DNA of 32,350 nucleotides, taken from Rhodothermales bacterium. Its GTDB lineage: Bacteria > Bacteroidota > Rhodothermia > Rhodothermales > Bin80. Positions 15,547-23,642 of the stretch are shown here, one piece after another. Position numbers and translations under genes: made by a program. The notes under the pieces were generated by a model that was not told where the DNA came from, made no database searches, and saw nothing but the letters and a program-made list of their open reading frames with translations. Numbering within the stretch: position 1 is the stretch's first letter; the number at the start of each line of letters is the position of its first letter. The stretch lies in contig JAJECV010000125.1 in the NCBI GenBank assembly GCA_022821875.1, positions 1 to 32,350 of the forward strand, given 5' to 3'.

Positions 15547-16638
15547 ATGAATACAGTGATCAATGCTATAGAGAATTGCCGATTCTGTCTGATGTGCCGT
15601 CATGTGGCACCCGTGGGGTATGTGACGCATAATGAGTCATTCACACCGCATGGCATTGCGCTGGTTGCCTCCATGCAGCGTCGTGGAAAGATTGCATGGA
15701 ATGCCAGTACTCTGGATGTCCTCTATGCAGAACCTGATGGAGGCAATTGCCGGGCACACTGTGTGACGGATCAGCCCCTGCCTGCTGCGATTGCTGCCAT
15801 TCGTGCAGAAGTAGCGGCGGAGGGACTCGCTCCTGCCGCAATCACACAGGTGCATGACCAGATCGTCCGTAATCATTCTGCCTTTGGAAATTATCAGCCG
15901 TCCGCGTTGAAAGGGGAGTACGGGCTGTTTGTCGGAGATGCCGGCTTCCACCTTTCGCAAAGCACCATGGAGGCTGCTGCAGGATTGCTTGGTGCCTCCG
16001 GGGTGGATGCGGTTCCTGTAGGCTGCGGGCTTGACAGCGGGTTTATTCCGTGCTCCCTTGGGTATCCTGATACGGCGCGTAAGCAGGCGCAATTATGCAT
16101 TCATGAATTGCAAAAGGTCGGTGTGAAGAAACTGTTTGTCCTTTCACCGCAGGATCTTTTTTCCTTTCGGCAGATGTATAAAGAGCGATTAGGCATCTCC
16201 TGGCCGAAAGAAATCGTTTTGATTGATCTAGTTGATTTTCTGTCGGAACAGGTTCAGAAAGATCGTCTCAGAATTAGGCCGCTGTCAGAAGCCGCACAGA
16301 ATAATACCGCCTATGTAGATCCGACACATGCGGTTCGGCTTCCTGCCCGATTCGATAGCGCACGCAGGCTTTGCGAAGCTATCCTGGAAAAATCACCGAT
16401 TGAATTATTCTGGCACAGAGAGCGTGCACATCCGGCTGGAAGTACGGCAATCCAGTTTACCCGGCCGGATATCGGCACTCAACTGACCGAGGCGAGGTTG
16501 GAGGATGCAAGGAGCCGCGGGGCAAAAATTCTGCTGTGCGATGACCCCGCAACCCTCCATGAACTCCGCCTCCGTAATCAGCACTCCCTGCAGATTCAGG
16601 ACCTCTATAAAACGCTACTTGGACAATTAGAGGTCTGA
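15547..16638 (+). CDS. degenerate Fe-S/CCG-domain protein, partner of the FAD-linked oxidase
   Basis: A 363-residue protein with the layout of GlcF/LutA/GlpC electron-transfer subunits: a ferredoxin-like start and two CCG (DUF224) domains. Many cysteines are missing. The first cluster has C11, C14, C17 but APVG where the fourth Cys (CPVG) should be. The second has only C68 and C72 in GGNCRAHC. The CCG domains keep their frame: LFVGDAGFH in place of a GC-containing start, VGCGLDSGF, LFVLSPQDLF for the usual SCPSC, then YVDPTHAVRL for DPCH, RERAHPAGSTA for CCGAGG, and KILLCDDPAT for the last CPxC. It may bind fewer clusters or act as a structural partner. Family assignment is by pattern along the whole length. 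Confidence 0.75.
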   Translation: MNTVINAIENCRFCLMCRHVAPVGYVTHNESFTPHGIALVASMQRRGKIAWNASTLDVLYAEPDGGNCRAHCVTDQPLPAAIAAIRAEVAAEGLAPAAITQVHDQIVRNHSAFGNYQPSALKGEYGLFVGDAGFHLSQSTMEAAAGLLGASGVDAVPVGCGLDSGFIPCSLGYPDTARKQAQLCIHELQKVGVKKLFVLSPQDLFSFRQMYKERLGISWPKEIVLIDLVDFLSEQVQKDRLRIRPLSEAAQNNTAYVDPTHAVRLPARFDSARRLCEAILEKSPIELFWHRERAHPAGSTAIQFTRPDIGTQLTEARLEDARSRGAKILLCDDPATLHELRLRNQHSLQIQDLYKTLLGQLEV

Positions 16639-16640
16639 CG

Positions 16641-17858
16641 ATGAAGAAGACCGTTGTACTGATTGGTACGCTGGACACGAAAGGCCCCGAAATGGCCTAC
16701 CTGCGTGATCGTCTCCAGGAGCTGGGGTTATCCACTGTCGTGATCGATTCTGGAATTCTTGGGGAGCCGCTGGACATCGTGCCCGATATACCCCACGAAA
16801 AATCAGCCACATACGCCGGTTCAAACCTTGATGCCATGCGCTCGGCAGGCAGCCGGGGAAAGGCGGTTGCCCTGATGCGGGAATCACTCCGTAACCTCAT
16901 GTTGGAGTTGTACCAAAGTGGAAATCTGCATGCAGCAGTGAGCATGGGCGGCGCAGAGGGGGCCGTCATGGGAGCGGCCGCAATGATGGTTCTTCCAGTT
17001 GGGGTACCGAAAGTATTGGTCTCTCCGATTGCCTCAGGGTACCATTTTTTCGAGCCGCTAGTTGGTACGCGTGATATGATGATTGTCCACTCTGTGGTGG
17101 ATATTCTAGGACTCAATCCCATTGCCTGCAGCGTGTTTGATAATGTGGCGGCAGCACTGTACGGGATGGTCACGCACGGACGGGGGCTTGCTGAGCCGAA
17201 GGGCCGTAATGTTGCCATCACGATGTTAGGCAATACCACCACAGCGGTCATGGCCGCAAAAACCCGTCTGGAAAGCGCCGGGTACGAGGCCGTGATTTTT
17301 CATTCCAATGGTGTAGGCGGCCCCGCCATGGAAGAACTGGCAGCACAAAACCAGTTTGTTGGAGTGGTGGATTTCACTACCAACGAAGTGTACGATCCGC
17401 TTGTGGGCGGAATTCATGACGGCGGGCCGGAGCGATTAGAGGTGGTCGGCCGCCTCGGGTTGCCGCAGGTGGTTGTTCCTGGATGTATAGATTTCAGTGT
17501 CTGGAACGCGGGGACCGTGCCCGCTGCGCTGCGTGATCGTCCCATGTATGATCATAACCCGGAATACGTGCTCGTTCGCGCTTCCAGCGACGAAATGGCA
17601 GAACTGGGAAGAATCTTTGCCCGAAAACTCAATCCAGCCAAGGGGCCTGTTAAAATGGCAGTCCCTACTCAGGGGTTATCCATTCCCAATGTTCCGGGTG
17701 GCGTATTTTGGGATCCTGATGCCGATGCCAGATTCGTCGGCGAATTGAAACAGCACTTACGGACGGATATTCCCGTCGAACTTTACGAATGCCATGTTAA
17801 TGATCCTCTTTTTGGAGAAGCCGTGGCAGACTTATTCATTCAGCTCATAGAATCATGA
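16641..17858 (+). CDS. Tm-1-like ATP-binding protein (UPF0261)
   Basis: A 405-residue UPF0261/Tm-1-like protein. Typical blocks are MKKTVVLIGTLDTKGPEMAY at the start, SMGGAEGAVMGAAAM, PKVLVSPIASG, MITNTTTA-like MLGNTTTAVMAAK, FHSNGVGGPAMEEL and VVVPGCIDFSVWN. The plant Tm-1 homologue binds ATP through this domain; in bacteria these proteins often sit with TIM-barrel or creatininase-like catabolic enzymes and their reaction is unsettled. It begins two bases after the Fe-S gene and its last four bases overlap the creatininase start, so it is surely co-translated. Length is normal for the family and no defects were seen. Confidence 0.92.
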   Translation: MKKTVVLIGTLDTKGPEMAYLRDRLQELGLSTVVIDSGILGEPLDIVPDIPHEKSATYAGSNLDAMRSAGSRGKAVALMRESLRNLMLELYQSGNLHAAVSMGGAEGAVMGAAAMMVLPVGVPKVLVSPIASGYHFFEPLVGTRDMMIVHSVVDILGLNPIACSVFDNVAAALYGMVTHGRGLAEPKGRNVAITMLGNTTTAVMAAKTRLESAGYEAVIFHSNGVGGPAMEELAAQNQFVGVVDFTTNEVYDPLVGGIHDGGPERLEVVGRLGLPQVVVPGCIDFSVWNAGTVPAALRDRPMYDHNPEYVLVRASSDEMAELGRIFARKLNPAKGPVKMAVPTQGLSIPNVPGGVFWDPDADARFVGELKQHLRTDIPVELYECHVNDPLFGEAVADLFIQLIES

Positions 17859-18781
17859 TTGCATCATCACCAAACGATCTCAGTCACCTGCCCAGACTTA
17901 CAGAGGGAGACGATGACTTCCGGGCACAATTTCTGTCATGGGATTTAGGAGATCTGACCATCACAGACATCCGGGCCTATCTCAAACAAAAGGATATAAT
18001 TTTGGTCCCTGTAGCAAGTCTGGAGCAGCATGGATCCCATTTACCGCTTTATACGGATACCGTCACCGCGGTCCATATCTCCCAGCGAATTTCGCATCTG
18101 ATTGGTGTCCTGCATGCTCCGCCCATCTGGATGGGATATTCTCCTCAGCACATGCACGAGCCGGGAGAAGGGCGCGGCACCATCACAGTGCGCAGTACCA
18201 CATTACTGGCCGTGATGCATGATGTTGCCCGCAGCCTGATCCATCACGGATTCAACCGGATCATCTTCATTAATGGTCACGGTTCAAATATCAAGGTAGT
18301 GGATCCAGTTCTGCGGAAACTCCGCTACGAAACAGGTGCTCTGATCAGTTTTGTAAAACCATACATGGAGCGCTACACAGGTATCCTCAAGGGGCTCATG
18401 GAGAATCCGCCTGAGGAGACACCGGGCTGGCATGCGAGTGAGTTGGAGACATCACAGGATCTTGCGTGGAATGAGGACCTGGTTCGAATGGAGCGTGCCG
18501 CCTATACCAAGGCGCATATTCCTGATTTTCTGCCACGCTCGTTTGCCAAGAAGGACGGAATGCCGGATGTGGAGTTTGAGGGCTATACGTATTTCAACTT
18601 CCCGATGGATCACCATGAGTTTATTGAGAGCGGAGTCATCGGCAATCCGCTGCGTGCGACCAAAGAAAAGGGAGAAGAAGCGTTCCGGCGCTTATCGGAG
18701 CATGTGGCCCGCGGCATTCTGGAACTCATGGAGGTTCCGGTAACGGTCCATAATCGTGAGTTTGTTGATCGGGTGATGTAA
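17855..18781 (+). CDS. creatininase-family amidohydrolase
   Basis: A 308-residue creatininase/MftE-type metal-dependent hydrolase. Metal-site and family motifs are intact: VPVASLEQHGSHLPLYTD (about 51-68, with E57, H59 and D68), FINGHGSN, and WHASELETS near the middle. Members open cyclic or linear amides (creatinine, N-formyl or peptide-like bonds); the exact substrate is unknown. The start ATG overlaps the Tm-1-like stop (ATGA). It ends the four-gene operon; a hairpin follows at 18791-18813. The N-terminal 35 residues are an extension ahead of the core domain. Confidence 0.9.
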   Translation: MIASSPNDLSHLPRLTEGDDDFRAQFLSWDLGDLTITDIRAYLKQKDIILVPVASLEQHGSHLPLYTDTVTAVHISQRISHLIGVLHAPPIWMGYSPQHMHEPGEGRGTITVRSTTLLAVMHDVARSLIHHGFNRIIFINGHGSNIKVVDPVLRKLRYETGALISFVKPYMERYTGILKGLMENPPEETPGWHASELETSQDLAWNEDLVRMERAAYTKAHIPDFLPRSFAKKDGMPDVEFEGYTYFNFPMDHHEFIESGVIGNPLRATKEKGEEAFRRLSEHVARGILELMEVPVTVHNREFVDRVM

Positions 18782-18790
18782 CCCGCAGTC

Positions 18791-18813
18791 GCGGCAAACA
18801 CGGCGCAAGCCGC
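18791..18813. terminator. possible bidirectional hairpin between convergent genes
   Basis: GCGGC (18791-18795) pairs with GCCGC (18809-18813) across a 13-base loop in the 57-base gap between the creatininase and epimerase genes. There is no T-run, so termination is only suggested by position. Confidence 0.3.
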
Positions 18814-18838
18814 ATCTTCCTCACACCATTTGACCGAA

Positions 18839-19723
18839 TCAGATCAGTGGCAGCAGGGTTTCGGCGGAGCGCCGGACATGCATTTCGTAGAAGTCCGTGC
18901 TGAAGACACTGCTCCCGTGATCTTCTAAAAACTTGCGCTCCGACTCCGAGATTCCTTCGGGGTTCAGGTCAACGCTGTCTGGAAATCTATTGGCCGGGGT
19001 TCGGTCCAGAGGGGGACAGAACTCAACGGACAGGGCACCGTCATAGCCGGTCTCTTTGAGTGCCTGAATAATTGCCGGCCAGTCAAAGGAGCCCATCCCG
19101 CATGCCATCCGGTTATTGTCCGCAACATGAAAATTGACTAAGCGGCTGCCGGCCTCATGGATTGCAGCAATCGGATCGTCTTCCTCCAGGTTCATGTGGA
19201 AGATGTCCAGACAGACCCCACAGTCAGGGGCCACGGCTTCCGCAAGTGCCAGCGCCTGTGCTCCGCGGTTGATGAAATAGGTTTCGAAGCGGTTGATCGG
19301 CTCAATTCCAATCTTTACATTCCATTCGCGTCCGCAGGTGTTGATTTCTTTCAGTGCGGCCACGCACCAGTCCCATTCGTTTTCCGGTGTTGAGTCCGGG
19401 ACAACTTTGCCGACCGTGCCGGGAACCACCGAAATCACCTGCCCGCCCAGTTCGCCTACCATCCGGATACAGTCTTTTACATAGGTCACCGACTGTGCAC
19501 GCCGCCCCTCATCTTCTGCCAGCAGGTTGCGCTCGTCCAGCATCAGGGTCACACTTCCCCAGCATCGCGCTCCATGATTATCCAGAAGCTTCTTGACGGC
19601 AGTTGTATCATACTTATAGGGTTCGCCCTGGATTTCCAGGGCTTTATAGCCATATTTGACCAACCGCTTGACAGTGACTTCAAGCGGTTCTACTTTCATC
19701 CAGTTATGAATTGCAAGGTACAT
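18839..19723 (-). CDS. sugar phosphate isomerase/epimerase, ketose 3-epimerase-like TIM barrel
   Basis: A 294-residue xylose-isomerase-like TIM barrel. The order of motifs matches D-tagatose/D-psicose 3-epimerases: KIGIEPINRFETYFINR (catalytic Glu), VCLDIFHMNLEEDDP (metal Asp and His), VNFHVADNNRMACGMGSFDW and LSVEFCPP (second catalytic Glu). It likely interconverts keto sugars or related acids using a divalent metal. It converges on the oxidase operon and probably shares a substrate pathway, which is inference. The ATG at 19723 gives MYLAIHNWMKVEPLEV, a normal family start. A 33-base piece of this gene recurs at 21140-21172. Confidence 0.9.
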   Translation of the reverse strand: MYLAIHNWMKVEPLEVTVKRLVKYGYKALEIQGEPYKYDTTAVKKLLDNHGARCWGSVTLMLDERNLLAEDEGRRAQSVTYVKDCIRMVGELGGQVISVVPGTVGKVVPDSTPENEWDWCVAALKEINTCGREWNVKIGIEPINRFETYFINRGAQALALAEAVAPDCGVCLDIFHMNLEEDDPIAAIHEAGSRLVNFHVADNNRMACGMGSFDWPAIIQALKETGYDGALSVEFCPPLDRTPANRFPDSVDLNPEGISESERKFLEDHGSSVFSTDFYEMHVRRSAETLLPLI

Positions 19724-20214
19724 AAGTCAGCGTACGTGTATTGGTTACTTGAATCTTGTAACTCTGCCGCAACCATGTCACCATCTTTCTGCAAACGCAG
19801 ATATTATGGTAGTACAGCACCTGCGAGGCGGGTTGATCTTAACCTGCCCATCATAGTTGCGGCAGCACTTTGCAATGAAGAGGGTGCTTACTATAAGTGT
19901 CCTCAATGCTTACCGGCATCAATATACACATAGCACGAAGAAACATTATGCGCTACTTGACAGAGTAGCGACGGGAGGCGGGATTTTAAGGAATAGCCGT
20001 GTCCTCAATATCCCCGGTTATTCTCAGGCATCCGTCGCCGTGGGCAATTTGTTTTAACCAGTGGCAGGCTTATGATGGATGAAAAGCAAAATCGTGGCTC
20101 GTGAATCGTTAAACTGTCGGCTTCGGTTGGTATTTTGTCCAAGTCTCCTTACATTAGTTCCTGATACACTTGGTTGGGTCTGTAGATTCAGGGAACTGAT
20201 CTCCAGATGACCCA
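19724..20214. other. intergenic stretch without a recognised gene
   Basis: About 490 bases upstream of the epimerase gene. Short open frames exist on the plus strand but none has a recognisable domain or a good start. The last 60 bases belong to the repeat that is duplicated near 21191. Confidence 0.4.
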
Positions 20215-20775
20215 ATGGCCATCACCACGCGTGCCTTCACCTTACTTCGTAGGATAGGTGAGGGAAAGACGTTAAAACCAGACCAAGTCCACGAACTGTT
20301 AGAGCTTTTGAAGACCATGTTAGGATCAAACGTAACCACTATACTTGACTCTTTTCGTGCGGAGATGAACAGCAAACTTGCTGCCATTGACTCTTTTCGT
20401 GCGGAGATGAACAGCAAGATTAATTCTATTCGGTGGCTAATTGGAATTGTCGGTGGTGCCATGACGATCCTGTTTGCCGCAATGACGGTGTTTGTTGCGA
20501 TCCTTGCACTCGGCGGGTAGAGTCCTGCAAACATGCTTTTATACTGCGTAGCTGCGGTGTCTGTCATCGCTATTCCCTGTGAACTTCCGTCAAGATCTCC
20601 GTGCAATCAGGTTTTTGGAGTTTATCATCTGGATTTTGAAGCAAACGTGTCTGATGGAAGATGTGTCTGTGCCTTGAACGGACAGTAGTAGGATCAGACG
20701 ATGTGGACACGATTGTTTGCGAAACTGTATTAAAATCTTCAGACTTGTTATTGTGGGCAGAAGTGTAGTTGCCTG
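20151..20775. repeat. segmental duplication, copy 1
   Basis: This block, including the small membrane-protein gene at 20215, is repeated in diverged form at 21191-21860. Shared anchors are CAGGGAAC-GATCTCCAGAT before the gene, CGGGTAGAGTCCTGCAAACA at its end, and ACACGATTGTTTGCGAAACT about 180 bases further on. Boundaries are approximate. Confidence 0.75.
20215..20520 (+). CDS. small coiled-coil protein with C-terminal membrane anchor (copy 2)
   Basis: A 101-residue protein with the same plan as the one at 10288: a helical N-terminus (VHELLELLKTMLGSNVTTIL), a coiled-coil section made of two tandem 14-residue repeats (DSFRAEMNSKLAAI and DSFRAEMNSKINSI), and a C-terminal membrane segment (LIGIVGGAMTILFAAMTVFVAILAL). 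In the DNA, 31 bases at 20345-20375 recur exactly 42 bases on. The repeat preserves the heptad rhythm, so the coil may lengthen or shorten by slippage. A frameshifted copy lies 1.1 kb downstream. Function is unknown; Bdr-like and DUF1640-like proteins have a similar shape. Confidence 0.65.
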   Translation: MAITTRAFTLLRRIGEGKTLKPDQVHELLELLKTMLGSNVTTILDSFRAEMNSKLAAIDSFRAEMNSKINSIRWLIGIVGGAMTILFAAMTVFVAILALGG

Positions 20776-21139
20776 AAGAAACTCGTTACTTGCAGTTATC
20801 CCCCCGTTGTTTCATCAGTCCTGACTTCGACGGTCACACTCCAAATGGAGGTGTGCAGATCGGGATTTTCGGGAAAATGAACACTGCATGTTCCCTTCTC
20901 AGGGGAGAGCCTTCAATCAGCAAACACGCTCTGGATGTATGGATGTAGTTTTTCGGGGATTATTCTTTCCTTGAAGAACACGGTCTGGCGCTATAGGATT
21001 TTGTGGAGCAGTAGAGATACGGAATACATGCCAGATCCCCCAGAGTTCTGAACACTACAAACAGGTGAAATAAAAAATCCGTCTATAAAACTTGGAAATG
21101 GGGATTTTTACAAATAGACGGCCGTTGGACCGTTGAAGT

Positions 21140-21172
21140 CATGATCATCCAGAAGCTTTTTGACGGCAGTTG
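21140..21172. repeat. 33-base copy of a piece of the epimerase coding sequence
   Basis: These bases match 19573-19605, inside the epimerase gene, at 31 of 33 positions (shared core CATGAT-ATCCAGAAGCTT and TTGACGGCAGTTG). It lies about 20 bases before the second copy of the duplicated block, so the duplication event seems to have carried along a fragment of the neighbouring gene. Confidence 0.7.
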
Positions 21173-21190
21173 ATAACCACTCACTATATC

Positions 21191-21860
21191 AGTTCTCGGT
21201 ACACTTGGGTCTATGGATTCAGGGAACGGATCTCCAGATTACAGGCATGAAGGGATCATTGCATGGCTAGATTCATCAACATGTCAGAACCCGTCAGCCC
21301 GATGATATAACGTTCATCACCATGTGTGCCTTTACCTTACTGCACAGGATAAGTGAGGGAAAAGACGTTAAAATCAGACCAAGTCCATGAACTGTTAGAG
21401 CTTTCGAAGACCATGTCAGGATCAAACGTAACCACCATACTTGACTCTTTTCGTGCGGAGATGAACAATAAACTTGCTGCCATTGACTCTTTTCGTGTGG
21501 AGATGAACAGTAAGATTAATTCTATTCGGTGGCTAATTGGAATTTTCGGTGGTGCCATGACGATCCTGTTTGCCGCAATAACGGTGTTTGTTGTGATCCT
21601 TGCACTCGACGGGTAGAGTCCTGCAAACATGCTTTCATGCTGCGTAGCTGCAGTGTCAGGGCTGCCCCCTGTGAACTTGCGCAAGATCTTTGTGCAATCA
21701 GGTTTTTAGATTCCTGCCATCTGCGAGAATTTTGAAGCAAAGGCATCTGAGGAGAAGTGGGTCCGGCCTTGAATGGTGGTAGGCTCAGATGATGAAGACA
21801 CGATTGTTTGCGAAACTGTATCAAAGACACCAGACTTATCATTGCGGGCAGAAGTGTAGA
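21191..21860. repeat. segmental duplication, copy 2
   Basis: Diverged second copy of 20151-20775. It has about 75 extra bases between CTCCAGATTA and the coding part, and many point changes. Bases 21860-22197 beyond it hold nothing I can support. Confidence 0.75.
21322..21616 (+). pseudogene. frameshifted third copy of the small coiled-coil membrane protein
   Basis: Aligned with the intact gene at 20215, GGGAAAG has become GGGAAAAG at about 21361, shifting the frame so that the ATG at 21322 gives only MCAFTLLHRISEGKDVKIRP and a stop. After the shift the old frame is open to 21616 and retains VHELLELSKTMSGSNVTTIL, both DSFR repeats and the membrane anchor. The original start position is ACG here. 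Restart from a GTG at 21353 could still make an 87-residue product, but loss of function is more likely. Confidence 0.75.
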
Positions 21861-22197
21861 GACAGTTGAAAAGACATGACCGGCAACTCTCCTGTGTCCG
21901 CTCGGAATAAAGTTACTGACACTAGACCGATTGCACAGGAGACGCAGCCGGTTCCCCAATGAAATCTGAACAGGCGATCTTGCCGCCAGCCCCCTCAGAC
22001 AGGACAAATTTAGAAGAATCGTTGCCGAAAACAGGTTAGCACTTATGCCCGTTTAGCGGCATTCTGTTCCCCGCTGGTCGTATTCATCGGAGACGCGAAT
22101 CCGATATGGAACCTGTGCGCATATAAGAATCCCGGAAACAGACATCCCGGATTGTCTGCCCCCTTCAACAGCGAAAATCTGATGCAACAGTTACACT

Positions 22198-22215
22198 GTT
22201 CTTTTATGAAAGAAC
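22198..22215. promoter_or_regulatory. perfect palindrome upstream of the FAD oxidoreductase
   Basis: GTTCTTT (22198-22204), loop TATG, AAAGAAC (22209-22215). It lies about 80 bases before the gene and could be an operator; no matching regulator is in the window. Confidence 0.35.
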
Positions 22216-22293
22216 CTCAATGCAACCAGAGGTTGGTACTCTATATCAGGCGTGTGCCATCGAAACAGTCCTCATCAAACAAAATTTTTCAAG

Positions 22294-23436
22294 ATGAATT
22301 ATCAGGAAGTCAGAGAGATGAGGCGATTTGATGTTGTTATTGTTGGAGCTGGTGCAGCAGGGATAGGGATTGCTGCGATGCTTAAAGAGTTAGGAGTAGA
22401 GCGGATGGTTGTTCTTGAGCGGGGAGAAGTCGGTGCGACATTCAATAAATGGCCGAAGGAGATGCAACTCATAACTCCTTCATTTACAACTAATTTTTAT
22501 GGCCATCTCGACCTTAATGCAGTTGTAGCCAGTACCTCGCCGGCATATATGCTTCGAAAGGAACATCCTACCGGCAGGGAGTATGCGCAGTATCTGAAAG
22601 ATGTAGCCGAGTATTTTGATTTGCCGGTGATTGAACAGGTAAATGTGGAGAAGGTGCTTCATGCTGGAGGCTCGTTCAAGGTTCAGATTACAAACGAAAC
22701 CCCGATAGAATCTCGTTTTGTAGTTTGGGCGGCCGGAGAATTTCAATATCCGAATACAAATTCTTTTGCAGGTGCTGAATTTTGCCTGCATAATAGCCTG
22801 GTAAAAAGCTGGAAGTATGTTAAAGGGGATGAAATTTATATTATCGGAGGTTATGAGAGCGGCATTGATGCCGCCATCCATTTGAGCCGGTCAGGTAAAA
22901 AGGTTCGCGTATTGGACCGCGACAGGGTTTGGAGCAAAAGGACAACCGACCCAAGTGAAAACTTATCGCCATTTACGTTTGAGAGACTGGAGAAGGAAAT
23001 GAATCATAAGAGGATTGAGCTTTTTGGTCAGTCTGTCGTCAGAGAAGTAAGGATGGAGCAGGGCAGGTATTTGATCTATGTTAAAGGCAAATCATTGCCT
23101 TACCAAAGTCCCACATCCCCCATTTTAGCCACAGGATTCAAAAGTAGTTTGACCCTTGTCAAAGAGTTGTTTGATTGGGAAAAAGAGAAATCCTACTGCC
23201 TGCTGAATGAGGAGGATGAATCAATCAAAACCCCCGGCTTGTTTCTCGTTGGACCACAAGTCCGCCATGATGATCTTATTTTCTGCTTCATTTACAAGTA
23301 TCGGCAGAGATTTGGGGTGGTTGCGAATGCAATCGGAAACCGACTGGGGCTGGAGACAGAACTACTTGAGTCCTATCGTGATGAGGGCCTCTATCTGGAC
23401 GATTTGAGTTGTTGCGGAGCAGAGTGTGTATGCTGA
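22294..23436 (+). CDS. FAD/NAD(P)-dependent oxidoreductase (YpdA/FMO-like) with Cys-rich C-terminus
   Basis: About 380 residues with two Rossmann motifs: VVIVGAGAAGIG for FAD near the N-terminus and IYIIGGYESGIDAAIHLSR for NAD(P)H in the middle. WAAGEFQYPN matches the AxGxFQYP block of YpdA and flavin monooxygenase-like reductases. The frame is open from a GTG at 22252, but the ATG at 22294 is preferred, with an ATG at 22318 just before the FAD motif as an alternative. The tail ends DLSCCGAECVC, four cysteines in the last eight residues, which may bind a metal or act as a redox relay. The next gene starts on the stop codon (TGATG). The substrate is unknown; a thiol- or metal-related reductase is a reasonable guess. 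Confidence 0.87.
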   Translation: MNYQEVREMRRFDVVIVGAGAAGIGIAAMLKELGVERMVVLERGEVGATFNKWPKEMQLITPSFTTNFYGHLDLNAVVASTSPAYMLRKEHPTGREYAQYLKDVAEYFDLPVIEQVNVEKVLHAGGSFKVQITNETPIESRFVVWAAGEFQYPNTNSFAGAEFCLHNSLVKSWKYVKGDEIYIIGGYESGIDAAIHLSRSGKKVRVLDRDRVWSKRTTDPSENLSPFTFERLEKEMNHKRIELFGQSVVREVRMEQGRYLIYVKGKSLPYQSPTSPILATGFKSSLTLVKELFDWEKEKSYCLLNEEDESIKTPGLFLVGPQVRHDDLIFCFIYKYRQRFGVVANAIGNRLGLETELLESYRDEGLYLDDLSCCGAECVC

Positions 23437-23642
23437 TGCAAAAAGAACTGGTTCAGAAAGAAATGAAAGCCGGTAACGGCATGAGTATACCATGGTTATG
23501 CCAGCTGGTTGCCAGTTTGTCCTGGATGGCTTCCGTGATTGTTTACGGATCATTTGAGCTGGGCGATTGCCTGCAACTGCTGGCTGCATCCGCATGGACG
23601 GTATCTAACATTATGAGTTATCTAGAGAGATTATATCCGTGA
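23436..23642 (+). CDS. small two-TM membrane protein coupled to the oxidoreductase
   Basis: A 68-residue protein (MQKELVQKEMKAGNG at the start) with two hydrophobic segments, WLCQLVASLSWMASVIVYGS and GDCLQLLAASAWTVSNIM. The ATG at 23436 shares its A with the upstream TGA; an ATG six bases earlier is also in frame. Tight coupling to the FAD oxidoreductase suggests a common role, for example as membrane docking site or small transporter-like subunit. No family is recognised. Confidence 0.65.
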   Translation: MQKELVQKEMKAGNGMSIPWLCQLVASLSWMASVIVYGSFELGDCLQLLAASAWTVSNIMSYLERLYP

